A program made the translations under genes and the position numbers. A stretch of 64,000 nt of DNA from Algoriphagus sp. PAP.12 (GTDB taxonomy: Bacteria; Bacteroidota; Bacteroidia; Cytophagales; Cyclobacteriaceae): positions 1-64,000 of the forward strand of contig NZ_JAPPSQ010000019.1 in NCBI RefSeq assembly GCF_026652115.1. Direction: 5' to 3'. Position 1 is the first letter of the stretch. Every line of letters starts with the position of its first letter. Of the stretch, positions 54,086 through 63,294 are shown in pieces. Below the pieces are notes generated by a model. That model was given only the letters and a program-made list of their open reading frames with translations. It was not told the DNA's origin and did not search any database.

Positions 54086-54222
54086 TATGCGATGAAACTA
54101 GCCTAAGTGAAGTCTCAAATCAGGAAGTAGGTAAAAAAAAAATCCATGAATTTATTTCCCTAACCATTCATATCAATTTGGTAACAATAGGTCCTGATTA
54201 ATTCCCTATTTTTATCCAGCCC

Positions 54223-55800
54223 ATGACTGAGATTTTTCAAGCCAACTCTAAATTCAATCAACATATCCCACTATTTGGAATCCTGTTTTTGGTTCTATTC
54301 TGGCTATTCGCATTTGATGGGATAACTTTTAGCGATGATGTCTATTATATTTTAGCAGGAAGGGATTTTTGGAATGGTGAAATGGAAGTCAATTCCTATC
54401 ATTTTTCCAGTCGTTGGGGAGCTTATATTCCAGCAGGTTTGATGGGTATGATTTTCGGGTTTGACGCCCGATGGTTTTCTTTGATTTCTCTGCTAGCCTA
54501 CATTGGCTCCTATTTATTGATTCTCAAATTAATTACAGATCAAAAGCAAAAGATCATTTTCTCTTTATGGTTTTTGACGCAGGTTTATCTCCTTCACTTC
54601 TTGACCAAAGTTTACCCGGATAGCCTCTTGGTCTTTTGTGTGGTCTTGGGAGTATTTGGGGCAAGTATTAGAAAAACCCATCCAGTTGGAGGAGGAAAAC
54701 TAATGATGGTCGGGCTTACTTTGGGCTTTATCACCAAGGAAACAATCATTTTCCTATTTCCTTTACCTTTCATTCTGATGTGGATTGACTGGAAGTCAAA
54801 CAAACTCCAAAAGTCATTTTACCTCACATTTTTCATATTCTCCATTTTGGCAGGATTGCTCTATTTGGGATATTTCTGGGCAAAGTTTGGAGATCCTCTA
54901 TACCGCATATCCAGCATCAATGCAGGACATTATGTTTCAGAATTCACCTATGCGGATAAAGGAATCTCATCTATTCTAAAAAGGATTACGATCACCCCTA
55001 TTTTGACTTTTATTGAAAGAGCCTATTGGCCTTGGTTGGTTTTTGCATTACCGGGGATTTACCGTGGATTTAAGAAGAGGGAGGATGTTATTTTTGAGTT
55101 TTCCATCTCCTTCTTATGCCTATTGATTGGCTTTTGGTTTATGACTTCGACATTGGAGTTTTACAACCCTATTTATCTGAATCCAAGACATTTGATCATC
55201 TTGGTTCCGATAATGGCATGTTTGATAGCAAAGGGCTGGAAAACCTGGAATGAATCAAAAAATTGGAAATGGATATTAAGCATTCTTTTGGGCATAGGAG
55301 CCATATATTCCCTGGTTATAGGGGATAGAAAAATGGTTAGCTTTTCAGTGGCATTTATTTACTTGATTTGGTCGAATTTCCAGAGAAATCACCAGTTAAA
55401 ATACTTTGCAATCCTGCTGTTCATTCCGGCCATTGCTTCAGCTATATACCATTTGGAAACGAAGCGATACAGTTCTTTTACTCATAGCCTAGAAACAGAA
55501 GTGGAAGAAGCTGCGGACTCTCCTATTCTGGTCAATAACTTTGTTTATTTCAGCAAGGATGTGCTTTTGAATGAAAGTCAGAATACCAAGAACTTATTGA
55601 TTCCCATTGAGAAAGCTGATTCTATTCTACAGTCTAATCCAAACAAAATCCGAGTTCTGATCTACAACTATTACCAACATGCCTATCCTCAAGAACAAGA
55701 AGATATTGATAACATGGAAGGTTTGTTAAAGAGCAAATATGAGTTGGAAGAGGAAAGAGAAAAGGGATTGGTGATGATAAGGGAGTTTAGGAAAAAGTAG
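54223..55800 (+). CDS. GT-C fold membrane glycosyltransferase (family 39-like)
   Basis: This 525-residue protein has about ten or eleven hydrophobic helices. The first periplasmic loop carries the acidic pair FSDDVYYI (about residue 38), typical of GT-C enzymes that use lipid-linked sugars (ArnT, PMT-like). A positive-charge-rich C-terminal part (about 430-525) is soluble. It could attach a sugar to protein, lipid A or polymer in the periplasm. The acceptor is unknown. Neighbours give no pathway clue. Confidence 0.82.
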   Translation: MTEIFQANSKFNQHIPLFGILFLVLFWLFAFDGITFSDDVYYILAGRDFWNGEMEVNSYHFSSRWGAYIPAGLMGMIFGFDARWFSLISLLAYIGSYLLILKLITDQKQKIIFSLWFLTQVYLLHFLTKVYPDSLLVFCVVLGVFGASIRKTHPVGGGKLMMVGLTLGFITKETIIFLFPLPFILMWIDWKSNKLQKSFYLTFFIFSILAGLLYLGYFWAKFGDPLYRISSINAGHYVSEFTYADKGISSILKRITITPILTFIERAYWPWLVFALPGIYRGFKKREDVIFEFSISFLCLLIGFWFMTSTLEFYNPIYLNPRHLIILVPIMACLIAKGWKTWNESKNWKWILSILLGIGAIYSLVIGDRKMVSFSVAFIYLIWSNFQRNHQLKYFAILLFIPAIASAIYHLETKRYSSFTHSLETEVEEAADSPILVNNFVYFSKDVLLNESQNTKNLLIPIEKADSILQSNPNKIRVLIYNYYQHAYPQEQEDIDNMEGLLKSKYELEEEREKGLVMIREFRKK

Positions 55801-56045
55801 AATCAATATTTCTTTTCTACCATATGAGAAATACATTCAATTAGAAATTGAAATACAGTGGAAATAATTTGAAATACACTCCCTTCGGTCGTGAAATATT
55901 CAGAAAACTTACTCATCTATTTGATCTATTTCTCCGAAGGCTTATATCCATTAAATTTTTCCCACAGATTAACACAGATTTATTGAATTTTATAATCAAA
56001 AAGTATTTCTCCAAAGGCGTATTTCGAAACTCGTATTTCCTATTT
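55801..56045. repeat. Repeat-bearing spacer
   Basis: This 245-base spacer has no supported gene. At 55963-55980 it holds a tandem pair, CACAGATTAACACAGATT, a motif seen as a dispersed repeat in many bacterial genomes. The flanks repeat GTATTTC-type words (near 55990-56040), giving a decayed look. An 89-codon frame here (55848-56117, plus) has no family features and overlaps the next gene, so I do not call it. Confidence 0.4.
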
Positions 56046-56561
56046 TTAAAAATGTTTCCTATCCAAGATCTCCTTCAAAACTACCGCGTCTTTGACGGTT
56101 TTGGGATCTTTGAGTAAGGAGGCATAGGGATTCTTTGCTTTTGGCTTTTTTTCATATTCCTTCTCCACCACAGATGGAATAGCCGGCATTCCTTTGGAGG
56201 TTTTCAGAAGTTCAGATTCGGTCTTTTCAAATGCTCCTTCGTAATAGCTGATCTCATCATCTTGCTCTTCTAGGCTTCTATACCGAGTTCTTTTGATGGG
56301 CTCAGCTTTTACTGGCTCAAATTGTTCTTCTCTTCTTTTCTCCTGAACAGGAGGAGCTGGAACAGGTTGTGAAGGTCTTCTTTTACCTTGTTGAGCATCT
56401 CGTATTTCCTTCAATAGATCTTCAAAAGACACCCCTTTCTCAGGTTGAGACGGTTCAGAATCAGGCATATCCATATCCTCTGCACCTTTCTTCTTCTTAG
56501 TTGCCTGATAAATGAAATAGGCGATCAATGCGACGATGTAAATGATATTTCCGATATCCAT
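56046..56561 (-). CDS. Small membrane-anchored hypothetical protein
   Basis: This 171-residue protein has one N-terminal membrane helix (residues 5-20, IIYIVALIAYFIYQ), a basic KKKKG stop-transfer, then a low-complexity, charged and proline-rich cytoplasmic tail (RRPSQPVPAPPVQEKRREE and PVKAEPIKRTRYRSLEEQDDE). The tail ends with a helical SLLKDPKTVKDAVVLKEILD segment. I know of no function. Similar short proteins are frequent next to cell-division genes in Bacteroidetes, but this one is only a neighbour of smc on the opposite strand. Confidence 0.7.
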   Translation of the reverse strand: MDIGNIIYIVALIAYFIYQATKKKKGAEDMDMPDSEPSQPEKGVSFEDLLKEIRDAQQGKRRPSQPVPAPPVQEKRREEQFEPVKAEPIKRTRYRSLEEQDDEISYYEGAFEKTESELLKTSKGMPAIPSVVEKEYEKKPKAKNPYASLLKDPKTVKDAVVLKEILDRKHF

Positions 56562-56906
56562 GACTTTAAGTTAAGGGAAAAAAGAGAATTAAGTAGGAAA
56601 TATTTTGAATAACGAATGTTGAATTAATTAATTCAATCCCCCTCCCCCCCCTCCCGATAACCACGCGGACCAAGGGGGAATTGTCTCTTGAAATATTCAA
56701 ACCTCACCTAAGAATCATATTTTTCGAATCCGTGGAAATCAAATTTGAAATAGAAAATTGAATATTAGATTGCTACAAATCTCCCTTTCTAAAAGGGGGT
56801 AATGGGGAGTTAATAATTCAAGGTGAGCAATTTTTCAATCTTCCAAATCTTTCAATTTTCCAATAATGGTACTATTTTGTTTCCTTTTAGAAGGAGATAA
56901 AAACGC
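56562..56906. repeat. Repeat-rich spacer before smc
   Basis: This 345-base spacer has no gene. It contains an 18-base perfect palindrome, TTGAATTAATTAATTCAA (56619-56636). A C-run (about 56638-56654) is followed by an AGGGGG stretch (about 56683), and a second CTCCCTTT/AAAGGGGG pair lies near 56781-56800. Such C-run/G-run hairpins and palindromes resemble decayed dispersed repeats. The strong ribosome site for smc begins near 56890. Confidence 0.5.
56890..56896 (+). promoter_or_regulatory. Strong Shine-Dalgarno sequence of smc
   Basis: AGAAGGAG lies 10-11 bases before the smc ATG at 56907. It is the clearest Shine-Dalgarno-like sequence I saw. Most other genes here have AT-rich upstream sequence, as usual in Bacteroidetes, so this stands out. 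Confidence 0.6.
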
Positions 56907-59900
56907 ATGCTGCTTAGTAAACTGGAGATCAAGGGCTTTAAGAGTTTTGGAGATAAAATGGTGATCAACTTTGACAAGGGGATTACCGGAGTAGTTGGGC
57001 CAAATGGTTGTGGAAAGTCAAATGTAGTCGATGCCATCCGATGGGTGCTGGGAGAGCAAAAAACCCGTATGCTGCGCTCCGACAAGATGGAGAATGTGAT
57101 CTTCAATGGTACCAAAAACCGGAAGCCTTCCAACCTTGCTGAGGTTTCCCTGACCTTTGAAAACACTAAAAACCTCCTTCCTACCGAATACACCCATGTG
57201 ACCATCACTCGCCGGTATTATCGTTCCGGGGAAAGTGAATATCAGATCAATGGTGTGACATGTCGGCTAAAAGACATCACCAACCTCTTTATGGACACGG
57301 GGATTAATTCCAATTCCTACGCCATCATTGAGTTGAAGATGATCGATGAGTTGCTCAATGATAAAAATAACTCCAGAAGAGATCTATTTGAGGAAGCTGC
57401 GGGGATCTCCAAGTTCAAGACCCGAAAGAAAGAAACCCTTCGAAAGCTGGAAGATACCGATGCAGATCTGGATCGTGTGGAAGACTTGCTTTTTGAGATC
57501 GAGAAAAACCTTAAATCGCTGGAAAAGCAAGCCAAGCAGGCAGCCAAATATTTTGATATCAAAAAGGAATACAAGGCCGCTTCCATCAATTTGGCGAAGA
57601 AAAGCATAGAGAAATACACCAATTCTCTCCTGCAAACCAACCAGAAAATCCAGGATGAATCGGATCGAAAGCTTTCCTTCCAAACTCAGATTACCGACCA
57701 AGAGGCTTTGTTGACTCAGCTGAAGACGGATTTGATTTCGAAGGAAAAACTCCTGGCATCCCGTCAGAAGACTCTCAACGAACATGTGAATAAAATCCGA
57801 TCTTTTGAATCGGAGAAAAAGATAAAAAACGAGCGCCTTCGCTTTTTGGAGGACCGTTCCCAAAAACTAAGGGAGCAGATCGATGCAGACCGCAAATCCA
57901 ATGATAGGGCTGGTTTTTCCATTCGTTCCCTTCAACAGGAAATGGAATCAGCCGCCAAGATTTTGGCAGAAAAGGAACATATCATCACTGATTTGAGGGA
58001 AGCTTATGAATCCCAAAAACAAATCCAATCCGATAAGCAGCTTCAACAAAAAAGCCAGCATCAGGCTTTTGAATCCCTGAAAGAAAAGGTCTATCAATTG
58101 ACCAAAGATCTGGAAGTGAAGCAGATTCAGCTTTCTACTTTGAAACAGGAACTGGAAAGAACCTCCTCTGATGATTCCCATCAGGAAGCTTCTTTGGTGG
58201 ATTTTGAGGCGAAGATTATTGATTTCAAAACAGAGCTGGATGATGCGACCGCTGAATATGAAAACCTGAAAAAGAAACAGGAAGACTTGGATCAAAAGAT
58301 CGAAGAATCCAACCGGGTGATTGAGATGATCCGGGAGGAACTGACTCAGTCTGCCAGAAAGTTGGATTCCAAGCAAAACGAATACAACCTAACCAAGTCT
58401 TTGGTGGAGAATCTGGAAGGTTTCCCAGAGGCTATCAAATTCCTGAAAAAGAATAATTCCTGGGGAAAGGACACTCCTCTCCTTTCGGATCTTTTGACTA
58501 CGGATGAGAAATACCGGGTGACAATTGAGAATTATCTGGAGGGATATATGAACTACTATGTGGTAGAAACAGAAGCCCAGGCCATCGCTGCTATTTCTCT
58601 GCTTTCTGATGCTTCCCGAGGCAAGGCCAATTTCTTCGTGTTGGAGCATTTTGAGCGCTTCAAATCCAGTCAATCCAAGTTATTTGCCAATGCCATTGCG
58701 GCAACGGAGATCATCGAATTTGATGTCAAATACTCCCGACTGATCAATCATATCCTGGACAATGTCTACATCGTGCAGGGAGATTACAAGGAGTTTCCAG
58801 AGGATACCGATGCCATCTTTATTTCTGAAAGTGGAAAGTATACCAAGCGTAAATTCTCTATTTCCGGGGGTTCTGTGGGGCTTTTCGAAGGAAAAAGAAT
58901 CGGTAGAGCCAAAAACCTGGAAAAGCTTGATAAGGAAATTAAAGACTTAAACAAGAAGGTTTCAGCTACTCGTTCCAACTTGGATCAGAAGCTTTCTGAC
59001 CTGATGAAGCTGAGGGAGATTTCCTACAAAAAATCTCTGGAAGAAAAGCAGGCACAGATTTCTGAGATCAATCAACAATACGTTTCCATCCGAACCAAAA
59101 AGGAGCAGCTGGCAGAATTGCTTTCCTCCAATGCCAATAAGCGGGAGGATATTCTGGATCGAATTGCAGAGCTGGAAGAAAGCCTGGCTTATATCCAGCC
59201 GGAACTCTTGGACAATCGTGGAGAGTATGAATCCGCAGCTCAGGATTTGGAAGTATTGAATGAGGTTTTGGAAACGGAATCGGCACTTTTAACAGAGAAA
59301 TCCCAGGCCTTCAATCAGGAAAACATTCTATATCATCAGCAGCTCAACAGGGTCAATAGCCTGGAGCAGGAAATTGAATTCAAGCAGAATGCATATGAGG
59401 GTTCCAAAGAGAGAATTGAAAAATCCCAAGCAGAATTAGCTTCTCTGGATTCGGAGATCAAGTCTTTGTTAGAAAACAATGAGGTCAAGGATGATGAATT
59501 GATTGAGTTGTATTCGGAGAAGGAAACCATAGAAGTAGGCGTTACAGAGGCGGAAAAGGATTATTATGGAAGTCGTGGGCTAATCGATGAGACTGATCAG
59601 AAGATCCGTTCCCTTCAAAAATCCAAAGAAAGCCATGATACCTTGGTGCATGAGCTCCAGAATGCGATCAATGAGATCAAGCTGAAGATGACTTCCATGA
59701 AGGAACGCCTTAGTGTGGAGTTTGAATTGGATCTGGATCAGCTGATGGAGGAAAATCCGGGGCTGGACGAACCATTCTTGGAGTTCTCCGAAGAGGATCT
59801 TCGCCATATGGTCAATAAGCAGAAGGAGAAACTGGAAAAGATCGGCCCGATCAATCCGATGGCTATGGAAGCCTACGATGAGATAAAGGAGAGACATGAC

Positions 59901-60446
59901 TTTATCCAGGGACAGAAAGAAGACCTGGAAAAGGCCAAGCAATCTCTATTGACTACGATTCAGGAGATCGATGATGTGGCTAAGGAGACCTTCCTATCGG
60001 CATTCGATCAGATTAAGGAGAATTTTGTGAAGGTATTCCGTTCCCTCTTTACCGAGCAGGATGATTGTGATCTCAAACTGACCGATCCGGACAATCCTTT
60101 GGAATCTACCATTGAGATTATGGCCAAGCCGAAGGGCAAAAGACCTTTGACGATCAATCAGCTTTCCGGTGGTGAGAAGACCTTGACAGCCACTTCCCTA
60201 CTCTTCTCCATCTACCTGCTGAAGCCTGCCCCATTCTGTATTTTTGATGAGGTGGATGCACCTTTGGATGATGCCAATATTGATAAGTTCAATACAATTA
60301 TCCAGCGCTTTAGTGGAGAGTCCCAGTTTATTATCGTGACCCATAACAAGCGAACCATGGCCAGCACCGATATTATCTATGGTATTACCATGATCGAAGC
60401 AGGAGTTTCTAGAGTAGTTCCTGTGGATTTAAGGGAGTTGGCTTAG
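56907..60446 (+). CDS. smc: Chromosome segregation ATPase SMC
   Basis: This 1179-residue protein is the condensin core ATPase that organises chromosomes. Walker A is GPNGCGKSN (about residue 31). Coiled coils cover about 170-500 and 670-1000, with a hinge between them at about 520-640 (FPEAIKFLKKNNSWGKDTP, YLEGYMNYYVVE). The C-terminal head has LSGGEKTLTA (about 1085) and Walker B FCIFDEVDAPLD (about 1110). Size and order are standard. The gene is visibly more GC-rich than its neighbours (one 60-base line, 60121-60180, is 31/60 G+C, against 20/60 at 19741-19800). ScpA/ScpB are not in the window. Confidence 0.97.
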   Translation: MLLSKLEIKGFKSFGDKMVINFDKGITGVVGPNGCGKSNVVDAIRWVLGEQKTRMLRSDKMENVIFNGTKNRKPSNLAEVSLTFENTKNLLPTEYTHVTITRRYYRSGESEYQINGVTCRLKDITNLFMDTGINSNSYAIIELKMIDELLNDKNNSRRDLFEEAAGISKFKTRKKETLRKLEDTDADLDRVEDLLFEIEKNLKSLEKQAKQAAKYFDIKKEYKAASINLAKKSIEKYTNSLLQTNQKIQDESDRKLSFQTQITDQEALLTQLKTDLISKEKLLASRQKTLNEHVNKIRSFESEKKIKNERLRFLEDRSQKLREQIDADRKSNDRAGFSIRSLQQEMESAAKILAEKEHIITDLREAYESQKQIQSDKQLQQKSQHQAFESLKEKVYQLTKDLEVKQIQLSTLKQELERTSSDDSHQEASLVDFEAKIIDFKTELDDATAEYENLKKKQEDLDQKIEESNRVIEMIREELTQSARKLDSKQNEYNLTKSLVENLEGFPEAIKFLKKNNSWGKDTPLLSDLLTTDEKYRVTIENYLEGYMNYYVVETEAQAIAAISLLSDASRGKANFFVLEHFERFKSSQSKLFANAIAATEIIEFDVKYSRLINHILDNVYIVQGDYKEFPEDTDAIFISESGKYTKRKFSISGGSVGLFEGKRIGRAKNLEKLDKEIKDLNKKVSATRSNLDQKLSDLMKLREISYKKSLEEKQAQISEINQQYVSIRTKKEQLAELLSSNANKREDILDRIAELEESLAYIQPELLDNRGEYESAAQDLEVLNEVLETESALLTEKSQAFNQENILYHQQLNRVNSLEQEIEFKQNAYEGSKERIEKSQAELASLDSEIKSLLENNEVKDDELIELYSEKETIEVGVTEAEKDYYGSRGLIDETDQKIRSLQKSKESHDTLVHELQNAINEIKLKMTSMKERLSVEFELDLDQLMEENPGLDEPFLEFSEEDLRHMVNKQKEKLEKIGPINPMAMEAYDEIKERHDFIQGQKEDLEKAKQSLLTTIQEIDDVAKETFLSAFDQIKENFVKVFRSLFTEQDDCDLKLTDPDNPLESTIEIMAKPKGKRPLTINQLSGGEKTLTATSLLFSIYLLKPAPFCIFDEVDAPLDDANIDKFNTIIQRFSGESQFIIVTHNKRTMASTDIIYGITMIEAGVSRVVPVDLRELA

Positions 60447-60556
60447 GGAAACAGATTCAAAAGAAAATATGGAAGATAGAATTGAAGAAGTTAAAGTTCT
60501 GGATAATTTAATAAAGGAGCTTTTAGATTAATAATATACTTTGTTTAAAGTATAAA

Positions 60557-60667
60557 AAGTTCAACCAGATTAACGAGCAGTTTAGTGGGGAGTCCAGGTA
60601 TATTATCGCTACTCATTACAAGCTAGCCCATTGGAGGGAATTAAAAAACAAAAAAGCCTCTAGCTAA
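60557..60667 (+). pseudogene. Decayed copy of the smc 3' end
   Basis: The frame reads KFNQINEQFSGESRYIIATH and then loses similarity. The intact smc at 60285-60345 reads KFNTIIQRFSGESQFIIVTH at the same place. The DNA matches closely too (for example AAGTTCAA, TTTAGTGG, GAGTCC and TATTATCG blocks in the same order). It lacks a start and the rest of the head, so it is a short relic. It could come from a duplication of smc or from recombination with a relative. A small ORF (60469-60531, MEDRIEEVKVLDNLIKELLD) precedes it but I see no match to smc. Confidence 0.75.
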
Positions 60668-60678
60668 AGCTAAAGGCT
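60655..60678 (-). terminator. Terminator of the aldo/keto reductase gene
   Basis: AGCCT-t-TAGCT pairs with AGCTA-g-AGGCT on the minus strand (60655-60678, one mismatch), followed by a T-run with one G (60643-60655). It is 22 bases beyond the stop. It overlaps the end of the smc relic frame. Confidence 0.7.
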
Positions 60679-60700
60679 ATTCCAATCGTTATCGAATAAT

Positions 60701-61720
60701 TTATTTCCTATACAAAGCCTGTCTCTCGACCATCCAGCCTGGATATTGTTTAGGCAAAGGGCTGATATCATCGATCATAGCCAGATCATGAGGATTTAAT
60801 ACCAGTTCAGTAGAAGCAATATTGGCATGTAGCTGATCCAGGTTTTTCGCACCGATAATCGTACTTGTAACTCCCGGCTGCTGCCTCACCCATGCCAATG
60901 CCACCTGAGCGATTGTGGCATCATGATCTTTGGCCATTCTACCCATCTCCTCTACTAGATCATAAGCCTTGTCCTTATTGATCGGTGGGAAATCGAAATT
61001 GGCTCTCCTGGAACCAGAATCCTCTCCTTCTCTGGTAAACTTACCTGTCAAAAATCCTCCTGCCAATGGACTCCATGGGAAGATAGCCAATTTGTGATCC
61101 TGTGCCATAGGAACGAGCTCATGCTCGATATCTCGGCTTACTGCAGAGTAGTAATATTGCAGGCCGATAAACTTATGATAGCCTTTGTATTGTGCAATCG
61201 CCTGAGCCTTTGCCACCATCCAAGCAGGCCAGTTGCAAATAGAGATATAGCGAACCTTTCCGGACTCCACTATATCATTTAGCGAACGGACGATCTCCTC
61301 CAGGGAAGTTGCAGGATCTACTCCATGCACATACAGAATATCGATGTAATCGAGCTGAAGACGCTTTAAACTAGCTTCTACGGAATTGAAAATATGATAT
61401 CGAGAGAGGCCTGTACTATTGGGTTTATCATTCATCTTCGCCAAGACTTTGGTTGCAATGACTAGTTCATCTCTTGGGACTTGCAAATCTTGAAGTCCTT
61501 GTCCCAACAGCATTTCAGATTGTCCAAAGGAATAGACATTTGCCGTATCTATAAAGTTGATCCCGGATTCTATTACGGCGGAAAGCATCTCATTGACTTC
61601 TTGCTGCTGCAGTTTTCCAATGTTTTCCCAGATGCCACCATTTTGGCCTCCAAAAGTCATGGTACCAAAGCAAAGCTCGGAAACACGAAGCCCCGTATCT
61701 CCAACATAATTGTACTTCAT
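60701..61720 (-). CDS. Aldo/keto reductase
   Basis: This 339-residue NADPH-dependent oxidoreductase of the AKR superfamily starts with GLRVSELCFGTMTFGG. The catalytic tetrad is visible: Asp in NFIDTANVYSFGQSE (with Tyr), Lys in VIATKVL and His in DILYVHGVDP. The C-terminal IIGAKNLDQLHANI binds the cofactor phosphate. It resembles the Tas/Kv-beta-like branch. The substrate is unknown; candidates include sugar aldehydes. It is monocistronic. Confidence 0.92.
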   Translation of the reverse strand: MKYNYVGDTGLRVSELCFGTMTFGGQNGGIWENIGKLQQQEVNEMLSAVIESGINFIDTANVYSFGQSEMLLGQGLQDLQVPRDELVIATKVLAKMNDKPNSTGLSRYHIFNSVEASLKRLQLDYIDILYVHGVDPATSLEEIVRSLNDIVESGKVRYISICNWPAWMVAKAQAIAQYKGYHKFIGLQYYYSAVSRDIEHELVPMAQDHKLAIFPWSPLAGGFLTGKFTREGEDSGSRRANFDFPPINKDKAYDLVEEMGRMAKDHDATIAQVALAWVRQQPGVTSTIIGAKNLDQLHANIASTELVLNPHDLAMIDDISPLPKQYPGWMVERQALYRK

Positions 61721-62093
61721 TTTTAGGGTTGTTTTTGATTAGAAAAGTTGATTTAATGATTTTAAAACAGGAGGTCTTCGAAAATAGTTTTCTTTCGGCT
61801 GTTTATGATGGTCGGAATTGGAGATTTGATATTAGGGATTGACATTCTGACTTTAGCTTTCTGATTTCAGATTTTCGTCTTCCGCCAAATCTCTAAATCT
61901 TCGTTCTCTCAATCTCTATATCATCCTACTGCCAGACATCCCACTTCCAACATTCTCCTTTCCTTAAATCTTCTTAACGAAATTTGAAGTTACTTAACCT
62001 TTGTAGATATTCAGTTCAGAATTTATTTTGTGATTTATCCAATTTCACAATAAAATATTGTTTTAAGAGTTAAAAATAAAACTAAACCAAGCT
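61721..62093. other. Spacer of 373 bases with no gene
   Basis: No protein frame with features was found. The DNA has runs of similar short words (GATTT, TCTGA, AATCTC and TCTAAATC variants near 61830-61925), giving a decayed-repeat look. AT-rich sequence just before 62094 is probably the promoter of the DUF3892 gene, but no exact TAnnTTTG box was seen. Confidence 0.5.
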
Positions 62094-62393
62094 ATGAAAA
62101 GATATCAGATTTTTTGGGCAATGAGATATAAAGGAGGAAAGAATCATGGTGAGCTGAAATCCTTTGGGGGAGTAACTCCTTCAGGCGAGATTTGGAATTT
62201 GTCCTTAGACCAAGCAATTGAAAAGATCCAAAATGATAATTGGAATTTCTTTATCGTAGAAAATCAACTAGAAATTCCTGTCCGTCTCGCTTCCCTTTAT
62301 GATTCCGAATATTACCTGACTTCTACAGGAAAGGGATATATCTACAATCTACTAGATGAATTGCCTGAGTATTCATTTTTGCAGGCTATTTGA
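62094..62393 (+). CDS. DUF3892 domain protein
   Basis: This 99-residue protein resembles DUF3892: an N-terminal KRYQIFWAMRYKGGKNHGELKS strand set, IWNLSLDQAIEKIQNDNWNFFIV and the YLTSTGKGYIYNLLDELP tail. The fold is small and beta-rich; no activity is known. It converges with the GNAT gene, leaving only 7 bases between them. Confidence 0.72.
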   Translation: MKRYQIFWAMRYKGGKNHGELKSFGGVTPSGEIWNLSLDQAIEKIQNDNWNFFIVENQLEIPVRLASLYDSEYYLTSTGKGYIYNLLDELPEYSFLQAI

Positions 62394-62400
62394 AAGAGTT

Positions 62401-62850
62401 TTAAGGCTTCCAGACCATCTCAATATGCTCAATCCCATCCTCATCATATGTGTCTCCCTCTGCCACAAAACCCAAGGAAGAATAAAAGCCTAAGGCATAG
62501 GTTTGAGCTCCAATTCGAATGGGGCCAGATCCAAAAATAGCTTGACATTGTTCAATGGATTTTTCCATCAAAACTCTACCATACCCTTTTCCTCTTGCAG
62601 CCGGAGAAGTCACTACTCTTCCTATCGCAATTTCTTGATAAGATAAACCTGTTGGCACCAAACGGGTATAACCGACCATTTCTTCTCCTTCCCAAAGCAT
62701 CAAATGATGGCATTTCTGGTCCTTATTATCCTGATCCAGGAAAACGCAGTTTTGTTCCACCACAAAGACTTCTGATCTCAATCGAAGCAATTCATATAGT
62801 TCCACATTGCTCAATTCAGAAAAGGACTTAACAGTAAAAGTTGGGTTCAT
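62401..62850 (-). CDS. GNAT acetyltransferase, ElaA type
   Basis: This 149-residue protein has the ElaA start, ELYELLRLRSEVFVVEQNCVF, followed by GYTRLVPTG. The acetyl-CoA-binding motif is VVTSPAARGKGYGRVLMEK (near residue 80), and ALGFYSSLGF is near the end. The length is normal. The acceptor is unknown. It probably acts in the cytoplasm. Confidence 0.9.
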   Translation of the reverse strand: MNPTFTVKSFSELSNVELYELLRLRSEVFVVEQNCVFLDQDNKDQKCHHLMLWEGEEMVGYTRLVPTGLSYQEIAIGRVVTSPAARGKGYGRVLMEKSIEQCQAIFGSGPIRIGAQTYALGFYSSLGFVAEGDTYDEDGIEHIEMVWKP

Positions 62851-63294
62851 GGACTTTAATTTTCAAATGGGAAGCTAATATCATTTGGATTGATGGTTAG
62901 TCCAAATTTTTAGCAAGAAGGAATTCTGCCCCAAATTCAAATATGCGAATAACAGTGAATAGAGATCCCGATAAGAATACCGGGAGAGATTCGAGATTCT
63001 GATAATTTCCCGCCCGATCCCTGTCCTCACGGATCTTTAAATCTAAGGATTAGAGATTCTGATAATTTTATTGTAGTCAGGAGATTTGATGCCCTTAAAT
63101 CGGAATTTGCAAAACGTAAATCCATTTTTACCACAGAGCCACAGAGAACTCGGAGGTTTCACAAAGGTATTCTTGCTCGTAGATCGGATATCGTAAATCC
63201 TAAATCCGTTTTTGCCGCAGAGACCCTAGAGATATTCATGATTGATCCACGATATTCATCGGGATTGTCTATTGATCATTGGTCATTGATCATT
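62851..63294. repeat. Repeat-rich spacer with direct repeats
   Basis: This 444-base spacer has no gene. It holds an exact 16-base direct repeat, GAGATTCTGATAATTT, at 62993-63008 and 63053-63068 (60 bases apart). A second imperfect pair starts TAAATCC at 63117 and 63201 (84 bases apart), each followed by TTTTT and a CAGAG word. The CCACAGAG-type word (63130-63146) is a familiar dispersed repeat in several phyla. A third motif, GATATTCAT, recurs near 63231 and 63251. Confidence 0.65.

Noticed and set aside
55848..56117. 89-codon plus-strand frame in the 55.9 kb spacer
   Set aside because: It runs through repeat words and the 3' end of the minus-strand hypothetical gene and has no protein-like features.
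57384..57863. 159-codon minus-strand frame inside smc
   Set aside because: It is antisense to the coiled coil of smc; the Leu/Phe-rich sequence results from reversed Lys/Glu codons.
60469..60531. Twenty-codon ORF between smc and its relic
   Set aside because: It is too short, has no ribosome site beyond A-rich sequence and no match to smc; it is mentioned only with the relic.
62851..63294. Possible CRISPR array from repeated words
   Set aside because: Only two copies of each word occur, with unequal spacing and no cas gene in the window.
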